Source: JAWVFN01 sp963696625
GTDB taxonomy: Bacteria; Actinomycetota; Thermoleophilia; Solirubrobacterales; 70-9
NCBI GenBank assembly: GCA_963696625.1
Contig: CAVOKZ010000007.1
Coordinates: 1 to 64,000, forward strand
Reading direction: 5' to 3'
Length of the DNA stretch: 64,000 bases
The notes below the pieces were generated by a model that saw only the letters and a list, made by a program, of their open reading frames with translations, had not been told where the DNA came from and did no database searches. Made by a program: the position numbers and the translations under genes. Of this stretch, positions 48,168 to 56,408 are shown in pieces; position 1 is the stretch's first letter, and the number at the start of each line of letters is the position of its first letter.

Positions 48168-51008
48168 TCAACCGCAGCCGGTGTTATTGCCGCACGAGCT
48201 GCACGTGTAGCAAGTGCCCGTCCGCTGCATCATGCCTCCGCACTGGTCGCAGGCGGGGCCGAGATCGCCGGTCGGCGACATCGCCGCCGGGATCACCGGC
48301 GGGGTCTCGGTCAGCGCCGCGGCCGCGGGCTTGGCCTCGGCTGCCGGCTCCGCGGAGCCGTTTGCGGGCTTGGCGTGGCCGTTGCCGCCCCCGTTGCCGC
48401 CGTTTGAGGCCGCCGGGCCCTCCTCGGCGATCGGCAGCGACTGCTGGGCCTCGCGCTTGGCGCGGATCTCGGCGGTGAGGATGCCGAGGTCCTCGAGCAT
48501 CGCCTCGTCGTCGATGAAGCGGCTGCCGAGCCAGCGCATGATGTAGTCGGGCAGCGACTTGGCGAAGGGGATCTCCGGGTTGCGGGTGATCCCCTCTGGC
48601 TCGAAGCGCATGTAGCTGAACTTACGCACGAATACCTCGAGCGGGACGCCGTACTGGAGGCCGATCGAGATCGCCGTGGCGAAGGCGTTCATCAGCCCCC
48701 GCATCGTCGAGCCCTCCTTGCCGATGTCGGTGAGGAAGATCTCGCCGAGCGAGCCGTCCTCGTACTTGCCGGCGGTGATGTAGCCCTCGTGGCCGGCGAT
48801 GTTGAACTTGTGGGTGATCGACTCGCGCTCGCGCGGCATCTTGCGCCGCTCGGGCTTGCGCTCGCCCGCTTCCTCGGCATCGGCATCGGCATCGGCATCG
48901 GTCTTGTCGCCGGCGTCGGTGCGCAGCGCCTGCGCGGTCTTCGAGCCGTCGCGGTAGATCGCCAGGGCCTTCAGCCCGCCCTTCCAGCCGCGGGTGTAGG
49001 CGTCGGCGATGTCTTCCCTGGTCGCCGACTCGGGCAGGTTGACCGTCTTCGAGATCGCGCCCGAGATGAACGGCTGGGTCGCGGCCATCATGTCGATGTG
49101 GCCGGTGTGCGAGATCGCCCGCTCGCCGACCGCGACGTCGAACACCGAGAGGTGCTCGTCCTTGAGGCCGGGGGCGCCGATGATCGTCGCGTGCTCGGCG
49201 ATGTGGGCTTCGATCTGGGAGATCTCGGCCTCGGTGTACCCGAGCGTCTGCAGCGCCTTCGGCACCGACTGGTTGACGATCGTCATCTTGCCGCCGCCGA
49301 CGAGCTCCTTGAACTTGACCAGCGAGAAGTCGGGCTCGATTCCGGTTGTGTCGCAATCCATGAGGAAGCTGATGGTGCCTGTCGGGGCGAGCACAGTCGC
49401 CTGGGCGTTTCGGTAACCGTGGCTTTCGCCCAGCTCCACCGCTTCTTCCCAGCTGCGACGCCCTGCCGCAAGCAGTTTCTCTTCGACAAGACCTTCGGGG
49501 ATCTCATAAGACGCATCGCGATGCATGCGCATCACGTTGTTATGCGGCTCGCGGTTCTCGGCGTACCCGTCATACGGACCCATCACCGCAGCCATCTGCG
49601 CAGACATCCGATAGCCGCGTCCTGTCATCAGTGCCGTGATTCCGGCGGCGAGCGAGCGTCCTTCGTCCGAGTCGTAGGGCAGCCCCTCAGCCATCAGCAA
49701 CGCGCCGAGATTGGCGTAACCGAGTCCGAGCTGGCGGAACGCCCGCGCGTTGTGGGTAATTTCCTCTGTCGGATAGCTTGAGAAGCCCACCAGGATCTCT
49801 TGAGCCAGGAAGACAATGTCGACTGCGTGCTCAAAGTCGTCGACGTTGAAGGTCCCATCCTCGTTTCGGAACTTCATGAGGTTCAGCGAGGCGAGGTTGC
49901 ATGCCGAATCGTCAATGCTCAGGTATTCCGAACACGGATTGGAAGCCGTGATTGGCCCGGTGTTGGGGTCGGTATGCCAGCGTTGAATTGTCGAGTCGTA
50001 CTGAACGCCTGGATCGGCACAGCGCCAGGCGGCGTCCGCAATCTGGTTCATCAAATCGCGCGCCTTCATTGTCTTGACGACGCTGCCGTCGGTTCGTGCC
50101 GTGAGCTCCCAATCGGCGTCGGCTTCGACTGCATCCATGAACTCGTCTGTGACGCGCACTGAGTTGTTCGCGTTTTGAAACTGGACGGAAGCGAACGCGT
50201 CTGAATCGAGGCGCATGTCGAAGTCGGCGGCCTTCAGAACCGCTGCCTTCTCCTCCTCTTCCGCCTTGCACCAGATGAAGCGCTCAATGTCTGGATGGTC
50301 GACGTTAAGGACGACCATCTTCGCGGCTCGGCGGGTCCCGCCGCCAGACTTGATCGCGCCGGCCCATGAGTCAGCACCCCGCATAAAGCTGACCGGACCC
50401 GAGGCGATTCCACCCTTATCGAGCGGCTCCATCGATCCTCGGATTTTGGACAGGTTGATCCCAGATCCTGACCCACCCTTGAAGATCATTCCTTCCTTGG
50501 TATTCCAAGACAGGATGGATTCCATGTTGTCTTCGACGCTGAGGATGAAGCATGCGGAGGCTTGTTCCTCGCCATCCTTGCGCCAGCCAACGTTGAACCA
50601 AACCGGCGAATTGAAGGCAGCCTTTTGATTGACGAGGATCGAAGTTAGCTCCGCCTCAAACGCCTCGGCATCGCTCTCACTCGCGAAATACCCTGCGGCG
50701 CTGCCCCTTTCGGCGATACGGCCGGCTACGCGTCCCACCATCTGCTTAACGGACGTTTCGCGTTCGTCCGACTCCGGGTTCCCTCGGAAGTACTTCTGGG
50801 CCACGATGTTTGTCGCGTTCTGCGACCAGCTCTTGGGGAACTCGACGCCGTCCTGGCGGAACGCCGGCTGCTCCGGATCGCCGATCAGCGCGTCGCGGAT
50901 CTCCCACTCGAGCTCGTCGAAGGGGTGGACGCCCTCGGTCGAGAATCTGCGTTCGATGGCCAGGCCCTGGGTGGTGGTCCTCTGCGTCTTCTCTGCGACC
51001 TTTGCCAT
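48168..51008 (-). CDS. nrdJ: Adenosylcobalamin-dependent (class II) ribonucleotide reductase
   Basis: Single-chain B12-dependent enzyme (946 residues) that makes deoxyribonucleotides without oxygen dependence. Visible are the N-terminal ATP/substrate region, the active-site Cys region ASACFILSVEDNMESIL, the catalytic PCSEYLSIDDSACNLASLNL, LGLGYANLGALLM, and the P-loop-like ATVLAPTGTISFLMDCDTTGIEPDFSL. The C-terminal redox Cys cluster ends CDQCGGMMQRTGTCYTCSSCGNNTGCG. ATG 51008 has GAGGAG upstream and abuts the nrdR stop. The segment from about 50830 to 49340 (residues 60-556) is strikingly poorer in GC than the ends, suggesting gene-internal recombination. Confidence 0.96.
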   Translation of the reverse strand: MAKVAEKTQRTTTQGLAIERRFSTEGVHPFDELEWEIRDALIGDPEQPAFRQDGVEFPKSWSQNATNIVAQKYFRGNPESDERETSVKQMVGRVAGRIAERGSAAGYFASESDAEAFEAELTSILVNQKAAFNSPVWFNVGWRKDGEEQASACFILSVEDNMESILSWNTKEGMIFKGGSGSGINLSKIRGSMEPLDKGGIASGPVSFMRGADSWAGAIKSGGGTRRAAKMVVLNVDHPDIERFIWCKAEEEEKAAVLKAADFDMRLDSDAFASVQFQNANNSVRVTDEFMDAVEADADWELTARTDGSVVKTMKARDLMNQIADAAWRCADPGVQYDSTIQRWHTDPNTGPITASNPCSEYLSIDDSACNLASLNLMKFRNEDGTFNVDDFEHAVDIVFLAQEILVGFSSYPTEEITHNARAFRQLGLGYANLGALLMAEGLPYDSDEGRSLAAGITALMTGRGYRMSAQMAAVMGPYDGYAENREPHNNVMRMHRDASYEIPEGLVEEKLLAAGRRSWEEAVELGESHGYRNAQATVLAPTGTISFLMDCDTTGIEPDFSLVKFKELVGGGKMTIVNQSVPKALQTLGYTEAEISQIEAHIAEHATIIGAPGLKDEHLSVFDVAVGERAISHTGHIDMMAATQPFISGAISKTVNLPESATREDIADAYTRGWKGGLKALAIYRDGSKTAQALRTDAGDKTDADADADAEEAGERKPERRKMPRERESITHKFNIAGHEGYITAGKYEDGSLGEIFLTDIGKEGSTMRGLMNAFATAISIGLQYGVPLEVFVRKFSYMRFEPEGITRNPEIPFAKSLPDYIMRWLGSRFIDDEAMLEDLGILTAEIRAKREAQQSLPIAEEGPAASNGGNGGGNGHAKPANGSAEPAAEAKPAAAALTETPPVIPAAMSPTGDLGPACDQCGGMMQRTGTCYTCSSCGNNTGCG

Positions 51009-51539
51009 CTATCCGTCTCCTCTTGTTCGGCGTTTGGGGGTAACGCCGGATGGTGCTCTTTTGCTCGGACGGAACTTGGCCGCGGTTTGTCCGCGATTTG
51101 CGGGGTTTTTTTGAAACTCAGCGAGGTGCTCGCGGACCGCGTCGAAATCGCTGATCTCGACTCCCGCAAACTGCAGATAAGCGCCGGCGTCGAGCTCTCC
51201 GAGGCCCTCGAGACAGAGCTCGCGGATGCGCTCGGAAGGCAGCTCACCGCCGCCGGTCTCGATCTCGGCGGCGATCCGCTGCACCAGCGCGTCGATCTGG
51301 GTTCGCCTCACCGGCCGCTTGTGGGCGGCGCGGCGCAGTCCCTCGCGCAGCTTGTCGGCGTCGAAGCGCTGGCGCGAGCCGTCGCGCTTGAGCACGTAGG
51401 CCGGCTCGGGATCGCGGCGCTCGTGGGTGGTGAAGCGCTCGCCGCAGGACGGGCAGGCGCGCCGCCGGCGCACGGCGCCGCCGGCCTCCTTGCGCGTCTC
51501 GAGGACGGTGGTTTGGGTTCCGCAGGAGGGACAGTGCAT
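51009..51539 (-). CDS. nrdR: Transcriptional repressor NrdR
   Basis: Zinc-ribbon plus ATP-cone repressor of ribonucleotide reductase genes, 176 residues. N-terminal CPSCGTQTTVLETRKEAGGAVRRRRACPSCGERFTTHE (two CPxCG knuckles); ATP-cone from about 50 (YVLKRDGSRQRFDADKLREGLRRAAHKRPV). The C-terminal 25 residues (NPANRGQTAAKFRPSKRAPSG) are an extra basic tail. It is transcribed with nrdJ, its stop (TAG) directly abutting the nrdJ ATG. Two candidate NrdR boxes lie 13-61 bases before its start, so it is autoregulated. Confidence 0.95.
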   Translation of the reverse strand: MHCPSCGTQTTVLETRKEAGGAVRRRRACPSCGERFTTHERRDPEPAYVLKRDGSRQRFDADKLREGLRRAAHKRPVRRTQIDALVQRIAAEIETGGGELPSERIRELCLEGLGELDAGAYLQFAGVEISDFDAVREHLAEFQKNPANRGQTAAKFRPSKRAPSGVTPKRRTRGDG

Positions 51540-51551
51540 CGGCGTCTGAGT

Positions 51552-51567
51552 CTACCGAACATAGTGT
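51552..51567 (-). promoter_or_regulatory. NrdR box, proximal
   Basis: On the minus strand ACACTATGTTCGGTAG, which matches the left half of the 16-base consensus aCaCwAtATaTwGtgt well and the right half weakly. It is spaced 33 bases from a stronger box, close to the usual three-turn spacing. Confidence 0.55.
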
Positions 51568-51584
51568 CTGGAGAAGGGGGCAGA

Positions 51585-51600
51585 GCACTAGATCTAGCGT
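51585..51600 (-). promoter_or_regulatory. NrdR box, distal
   Basis: On the minus strand ACGCTAGATCTAGTGC, matching the NrdR consensus at 12 of 16 positions, including all highly conserved C, A and T positions. It lies 46 bases before the nrdR start codon. Confidence 0.65.
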
Positions 51601-51720
51601 CAACTACACGAGGGCAGCTTCGATTTGGCGACTCTCTCTCGCATACCGGGAGGAACTCGCCAATCGGCGGGACGTCGCCGCCCGGGCCGACTCCCTCCTT
51701 CCCCAGCGGCTTTTCGACCT

Positions 51721-51752
51721 ACGGCTGCTCCGCTTCGCCTCCGCGGCCGGGG
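51721..51752 (+). repeat. Hairpin element copy G (diverged)
   Basis: CGGC (51722-51725) pairs with GCCG (51746-51749) around a 20-base segment at 51726-51745. The segment shares the TGC/GCG closing pairs with copy F and matches the consensus at most other positions. Located just upstream of the hemolysin III gene. Confidence 0.6.
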
Positions 51753-51767
51753 GTACCCTTGCAAGCG

Positions 51768-52577
51768 ATGGTCGAGCGGGCACGGGATATGCGCGACAAG
51801 GCCGCCGAGAAGATGGCGACGGCCCGCGAGAACACGGCCGAGATGGCTGCCTCCGCGCGCGAGAATGTCGCCGCCGCCCGTGACAACGCGAGCGAGATGG
51901 CGGCGACCGCGCGCCAGAACGCCGCCGAGGCGATCGAGAAGGTCAAGCCGAAGCTGCGCGGGGTCAGCCACGAGTGGGCGTTCTTCCTCTCGCTCGGGGC
52001 CGGCGCCGCCCTGATCCTCGCCGCGCACGGGACCAAGGCCACGATCGCCGTCGCGATCTACGCCGGCTCGCTGTCGGCGCTGCTCGGCACCAGCGCCCTC
52101 TATCACCGGGTCAATTGGGAGCGGCCGAACGTGCGGCGCTGGATGCGCCGCCTCGACCACTCGATGATCTTCGTGCTGATCGCCGGGACCGTTACCCCGT
52201 TCCTCGTCCTGGTGCTCGACAACGCCTTCGGCGACGCGCTGCTGGTCGCGATCTGGTCGGCCGCTCTGGTCGGCATCGTCGTCCAACTGATCTGGATCGA
52301 GGCGCCGAAGTGGGTGGCGGCGCTGATCTATGTCTCGGTCGGCTGGATCGGGGCCCTCGCCTTCCCCGCGATCGTCTCCGACACCGGGGCGGGCGCCGGG
52401 GCCTTGATCGCCCTCGGCGGCGTCCTCTACACGATCGGCGCCGTCGTCTACGCGCGCCAGCGCCCCGACCCGCGCCCGGCGACCTTCGGCTACCACGAGA
52501 TCTTCCACCTGCTGGTCATCCTCGCCGCGGCGGCGCAGTTCGCCGCGGTCGCGATCTACGCGCTGCCCGAGGGCTAG
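51768..52577 (+). CDS. Hemolysin III (HlyIII/PAQR) family membrane protein with long helical N-terminus
   Basis: Protein of 269 residues. The PAQR part begins HEWAFFLSLGAGAALILAA and has seven predicted spans. It includes the family motif LGTSALYHRVNWERPNVRRWMRRLDHSMIFVLIAGTVTPF, which carries the putative zinc-site His and Asp residues, and ends FGYHEIFHLLVILAAAAQFAAVAI with the HxxxH motif. The first 60 residues are an amphipathic helix made of about four degenerate 11-residue repeats with Met/Ala-Arg-Glu/Asn (RENTAEMAASA-RENVAAARDNASEMAATARQN), an uncommon addition. ATG 51768; activity unknown (PAQR receptors or ceramidase-like hydrolases). Confidence 0.88.
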   Translation: MVERARDMRDKAAEKMATARENTAEMAASARENVAAARDNASEMAATARQNAAEAIEKVKPKLRGVSHEWAFFLSLGAGAALILAAHGTKATIAVAIYAGSLSALLGTSALYHRVNWERPNVRRWMRRLDHSMIFVLIAGTVTPFLVLVLDNAFGDALLVAIWSAALVGIVVQLIWIEAPKWVAALIYVSVGWIGALAFPAIVSDTGAGAGALIALGGVLYTIGAVVYARQRPDPRPATFGYHEIFHLLVILAAAAQFAAVAIYALPEG

Positions 52578-52581
52578 GCGC

Positions 52582-53331
52582 TCACGAAACGCCGAGCGCC
52601 GAGGCGTGGCGCTCCTGAGCGGCGGCGATCAGCTTCTCCACCTCGTCGTCGCGTCCGTCGCGCAGCAGCTCGACCGGGTCGGGGTCGCCGTTGACGATCT
52701 CCTCGAAGAACTCCTTGCGGTCCTGGTATGTCGGAAGGGTGCCCTTGGCCCAGCCGCGGACGTCGTTGAGCATCACCGCGAGCCGCGCGTAGGGCTCGCC
52801 GAAGGTGTCGGCGATCTCGCGCTTCATCCGCTTCGCCAGCGCCGGCGAGGCGCCCTGGGTCGAGATCGCGATCGCCAGCGGCCCATTGCGGACGATCGCC
52901 GGCAGGATGAAGTTGCAGAGCGGCGGCACGTCGACGACGTTGACGAGCATCGCGCGCTTCTCGGCGTCCTCGTAGACGCCGATGTTGATCTCGGAGTCGT
53001 TGGTCGCCGCGATCACCATGAAGGCGCCCTCGAGGTCGGCCGGCTCGTACGGGCGCTTCTCCCAGGAGATCGAGCCTTCCTTCGCGTAATCGGCGAGGGC
53101 CGGCACCGCGTCAGGCGCGATCAGGGTGACGTCGGCGTCGCAGGCGAGCAGGCCTTCGACCTTCTCGAGGCCGATATCGCCGCCCCCGATCACCAGGCAG
53201 CGCCGCCGTTTCAGCATCAGGCAGGCGACGTAGACCGGCGTCTCGAGCATCTCGCGCACGCAGGACTGGTCGCAGGTCCCCTTGCGGAGCTGGCAGACGC
53301 ACGGCTTGCCCTCGTAGGCCTGGGCGGGCAT
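52582..53331 (-). CDS. Precorrin-2 dehydrogenase / sirohydrochlorin ferrochelatase domain protein
   Basis: Siroheme-branch enzyme of the CysG N-terminal type, 249 residues. It has the NAD-binding motif CLVIGGGDIGLEKVEGLLACDADVTLIAP, the conserved VIAATNDSEINIGVYEDAEKRAMLVNVVDVPPLCNFILPAIV, and the ISTQGASPALAKRMKREI catalytic region. An N-terminal extension contains four Cys (CVCQLRKGTCDQSC), not seen in standard family members, which might bind a metal or cluster. ATG 53331 or an inner ATG at 53250 may be the start. Methyltransferase domain of CysG is absent. It could feed cofactor F430/B12 or siroheme pathways. Confidence 0.88.
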   Translation of the reverse strand: MPAQAYEGKPCVCQLRKGTCDQSCVREMLETPVYVACLMLKRRRCLVIGGGDIGLEKVEGLLACDADVTLIAPDAVPALADYAKEGSISWEKRPYEPADLEGAFMVIAATNDSEINIGVYEDAEKRAMLVNVVDVPPLCNFILPAIVRNGPLAIAISTQGASPALAKRMKREIADTFGEPYARLAVMLNDVRGWAKGTLPTYQDRKEFFEEIVNGDPDPVELLRDGRDDEVEKLIAAAQERHASALGVS

Positions 53332-53362
53332 GGCGGGAAGGTTAGACGTAGGTGCCCGGCGC

Positions 53363-53532
53363 CCTAGTGGGTCGTCCAGGAACGTCGTGCCTGAAACGGC
53401 GAGACCCAGGCGCCGCCGGGCAAGGACGCAGGGAGCCGGAATGGCAGCGCCATTTCGGCGACCGAGGACGCAGATCCGGCGGTGATCTGGGGCCGCCGTT
53501 TCGGGTGCGACGTTTCGGGACGGCCCACTAGC
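53363..53532 (-). mobile_element. MITE-like 170-bp element, copy 2 (inverted)
   Basis: Inverted copy of the element at 45239-45408, apparently base-for-base identical. It lies between the siroheme gene and the hypothetical gene at 53528-54091. Its TAG (bases 53528-53530 on the minus strand) is the stop codon of that gene, as copy 1 supplies the stop of rsbU. Confidence 0.85.
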
Positions 53533-54091
53533 GACCGATCCTGTCGCGGATGCCCCAGTAGTAGTCGGAGAACAACGAGAGCGGGCCGCCGCGGGAATTG
53601 CCCTGGCCGCGCCAGAAGGCGACGAGGCCGGTGCCCGCCACGATCATCGCGATCAGCACAGCCAGCACCGCGAGCGCGGTCGGAAGGCCGCGGTCGCTGC
53701 TCAGGCCGCGGTCGCTGCTCAGGTCGCTGTCGCCGCCGAGGTCGACCTGTGTCGCGACCGGGCTCGGCGTTCCGCCGGAACCCGCGGCGGCCTCGCGCTG
53801 GCGCTTCTTGGCGCGAGCCGCGTCGGCAGCCGCAGCGGAGCCGTCGCAGCCGCCGCCTGCGCGCTGGGCCAGCGCCTGGTTGAGCTGGTTGATGAAGCGC
53901 GGGTCGTACTGGGCGACGTCGGTCGGGACCGAGTTGATCGCGTCCTCGAGATCGGAGGACGAATACTGGCAGCCGTCGATCGAGCCGTCCGCGCTGTAGT
54001 CGCCGTAGGTGTCGGCGGCCGCACCCGCGGGGAACGCGAGCGCGCCGGCGAGCAGGCAGCTGAGCACGGCGAACTTCCGGTCCATCGGCAT
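53528..54091 (-). CDS. Hypothetical secreted protein with C-terminal membrane anchor
   Basis: Protein of about 187 residues. A signal peptide (KFAVLSCLLAGALAFPAGAAA) is followed by a soluble region (DTYGDYSADGSIDGCQYSSSDLEDAINSVPTDVAQYDPRFINQLNQALAQRAGGGC), with two Cys that may bond. Then comes an Ala/Gly/Ser linker with a tandem repeat SSDRGLSSDRGL, and one C-terminal span (LPTALAVLAVLIAMIVAGTGLVAFW). It would be anchored at the outer face of the membrane. No family recognised. ATG 54091 or the inner ATG 54085 are plausible. The stop codon belongs to MITE-like copy 2, so the native end may once have been longer. Confidence 0.65.
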   Translation of the reverse strand: MPMDRKFAVLSCLLAGALAFPAGAAADTYGDYSADGSIDGCQYSSSDLEDAINSVPTDVAQYDPRFINQLNQALAQRAGGGCDGSAAAADAARAKKRQREAAAGSGGTPSPVATQVDLGGDSDLSSDRGLSSDRGLPTALAVLAVLIAMIVAGTGLVAFWRGQGNSRGGPLSLFSDYYWGIRDRIGR

Positions 54092-54172
54092 GGCCACAGA
54101 TTAGAGAGCCGACCGGCCTTGGAGGCCCATCGGCCGGCGCCGTTCTCCGCGCCGGATAACCTGGGCCCGCGA

Positions 54173-56332
54173 ATGCAGGCGGCGGCGCAACGCGAGCAGC
54201 GGACCGCGAGCGCCCAGGCGCCGTGGCCGCTCGCGATGCCCGGCCTCGCCGCCTGGCTGCTCTTGATCGTCGGCGCGTGCGTCGTCTTCGCCTCCTTCTC
54301 CGGCGGCGCGACGACGGTCCATGACGAGAGCCGTATCCAGGTCGCACTCGCGCTGGCGGTGGCGCTGGCGGGGGCCGGCCTCTATCGCGGGACGCTCGGA
54401 ACCGCCGCCGCCCCGACGGCATGGCGTGCGGCGGCGCTGTTCGCCGGCTTCGCGATCTTCTGCGCTCTGAGTGTGGTTTGGTCGATCGCTCCCGACCTGA
54501 GCTGGATCGCGACCAACCGGGCGGCCGAATACGCGGCGGTGGTCGCCGTACTGCTGGTCGCTGCGCCGTCGGTGAGGCGCGCTCCGGAACTGGCCGCCCT
54601 CGCCTATCTGGCGTTCGCCCTGGTGGTCGCCGCGTATGCCCTCGGCGGCAAGGTCCTCCCCGAGGTCTCGCTCGGACCCGTCGACTTCGACCATGCGTCG
54701 ACCTTTGCGCGTTTGCGTGAGCCGCTCGGCTACTGGAACTCGCTCGGCCTTTTCATGGTGATGGCGACGCCGATCTGCGTCTGGATCGCCGCTGACCGCC
54801 GGCGCCCGCCGGGGCTGCGGCTCGGCGCCATGATCGGCCTGGACCTGCTGATCGTCACGATCGCTCTCACCTACTCCCGCGGCGCCGTGCTCGCCGCGGC
54901 CGTGGCGATCGCGGTGATCGTCGGCGCGGGGCCGTCCCGGCTGCGCCGCCTCGGTGTCACGGCGCTCGGATTGCTTGCCGCAGTCGCTCCGGTCGCCTTT
55001 GCCTTCGGCAGCGAGAAGCTCAGCTCGGACGGCGTCGCTGCAGCCGATCGCACGCGCGAGGGGTTGGTGCTGCTCGCCTTGCTCGGCGGGTCGATGTTGG
55101 TTCTGGCCGCGTTCTGGTTCTACGTCATGCGGACCGAACCGCAGCGGCGCCGGAGCAAGGCCCGCAGGCGGGGCCTCTGGCGGCTGATCGCCGCACTGGC
55201 GGTGCTCGCCGCGTTCGCCGGCCTCGGTGCCCTCGCGGTCTCCGATCGGGGGATCGGCGGCAGCGTCTCGCATCAGTGGGATGAGTTCCGCAAGCCCGCC
55301 GGCATCGGCAACAGCCCGAGCCGGCTGGTCTCGGCGAACGGCTCGAACCGCTGGATCTGGTGGCGGGAGGCGGTGGGCGAGTTCTCGGACCGGCCGCTCG
55401 CCGGCTGGGGAGCGGGCGCCTTTCCACTCCTGCACGACCTCTATCGCGAGTACCCGACCCAGGTGCGCTCGGCCCACAACGTGCCGCTTCAGTTTCTCGC
55501 CGAGGGCGGGTTGATCGGCGCCGCCCTCGCGATCGCCGCCGTTGCCCTGCTGTTTGCCGCGGCGGTCGGCGCCGCCCGCGAGGCCTCCGGGCGCGACCGC
55601 GCCGCGCGCGTGGTGCTGATCGCGGCAGCGTCGGCCTGGGCCGCGCACTGCCTGGTCGACTGGGATTGGGAGATCCCGGCGGTTGCGATTCCCGCGCTGG
55701 GCGCGCTCGCGATCGCCGCCGCGCCCCCCGGAGCAAGCCGGGACTGGACCTTCCCCGCCGCCCGGCGCACCTCCTCGGGACGGCGGCTGCGTACGCGCGT
55801 GCGGCGGGGGCGCCTCGCGGCGCCGATCGCGATCGCCGCCGCCTTGGTCGCCGTCGCCTTCATCGCCTCGGCGCTCCTGCCCGCGATCTCCGAGGACAAG
55901 CGGCTCGCGGCCCTCAGCGAGGCGGGAGAGGGGGGCAGCGACCCCGCCCGCCTCGAGCGCGCGCTCGACGACGCCAAGCTTGCCGCGCGGCTCAACCCGC
56001 TCAGCCCGGAGCCTCTGTTCACGGAGGCGCTGCTCGAGATCAGGCGCAATCACTACGAGGCGGCGCACGACGCCTTGTTCGACGCCGCCCGGATCGAGCC
56101 CGACAACTACCGCGTCTGGGACGGGCTCTTGGCCCTCTCGCTTCGGGCCTCCGACCCGGCTCTGGGATCCCTCGCGGTCAAGCGCCGGCTCGCCGCCGAA
56201 CCACTCGGTTTCAAGGACCGCCCGGATGCGCCGGGCATCGTTTACCTGTTCGACGTGCCCGCGCAGCTGTCGCCGACGGCGCCTGGAGCACCTGCCGAGG
56301 TGGCCGCACCGCCCGCGGCTCCAGCGCCTTAG
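54173..56332 (+). CDS. O-antigen ligase/Wzy-like polysaccharide polymerase with TPR tail
   Basis: Multi-pass membrane protein of 719 residues. About ten or more spans are visible. The O-antigen ligase family core is seen in LALTYSRGAVLAAAVAIAVIV and the large extracytoplasmic loop segment NRWIWWREAVGEFSDRPLAGWGAGAFPLLHDLYREYPTQVRSAHNVPLQFLAEGGLIGAALAI. The latter includes the conserved GxGxF-x-H/N-x-Q-x2-E-G pattern of Wzy_C. The last 120 residues are soluble and contain TPR-like helices (AKLAARLNPLSPEPLFTEALLEIRRNHYEAAHDALFDAARIEP). Likely joins or polymerises surface glycans. No glycosyltransferases adjacent. ATG 54173 gives the hydrophobic start; a TTG 54119 adds 18 residues. Confidence 0.85.
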   Translation: MQAAAQREQRTASAQAPWPLAMPGLAAWLLLIVGACVVFASFSGGATTVHDESRIQVALALAVALAGAGLYRGTLGTAAAPTAWRAAALFAGFAIFCALSVVWSIAPDLSWIATNRAAEYAAVVAVLLVAAPSVRRAPELAALAYLAFALVVAAYALGGKVLPEVSLGPVDFDHASTFARLREPLGYWNSLGLFMVMATPICVWIAADRRRPPGLRLGAMIGLDLLIVTIALTYSRGAVLAAAVAIAVIVGAGPSRLRRLGVTALGLLAAVAPVAFAFGSEKLSSDGVAAADRTREGLVLLALLGGSMLVLAAFWFYVMRTEPQRRRSKARRRGLWRLIAALAVLAAFAGLGALAVSDRGIGGSVSHQWDEFRKPAGIGNSPSRLVSANGSNRWIWWREAVGEFSDRPLAGWGAGAFPLLHDLYREYPTQVRSAHNVPLQFLAEGGLIGAALAIAAVALLFAAAVGAAREASGRDRAARVVLIAAASAWAAHCLVDWDWEIPAVAIPALGALAIAAAPPGASRDWTFPAARRTSSGRRLRTRVRRGRLAAPIAIAAALVAVAFIASALLPAISEDKRLAALSEAGEGGSDPARLERALDDAKLAARLNPLSPEPLFTEALLEIRRNHYEAAHDALFDAARIEPDNYRVWDGLLALSLRASDPALGSLAVKRRLAAEPLGFKDRPDAPGIVYLFDVPAQLSPTAPGAPAEVAAPPAAPAP

Positions 56333-56408
56333 GAGTGCCTGTATGTAGGCGGTGGGCGCTACTGACCTGAAATCGCCCTCCCGCGCCCTTGCTACCCTCG
56401 CCGACTTG

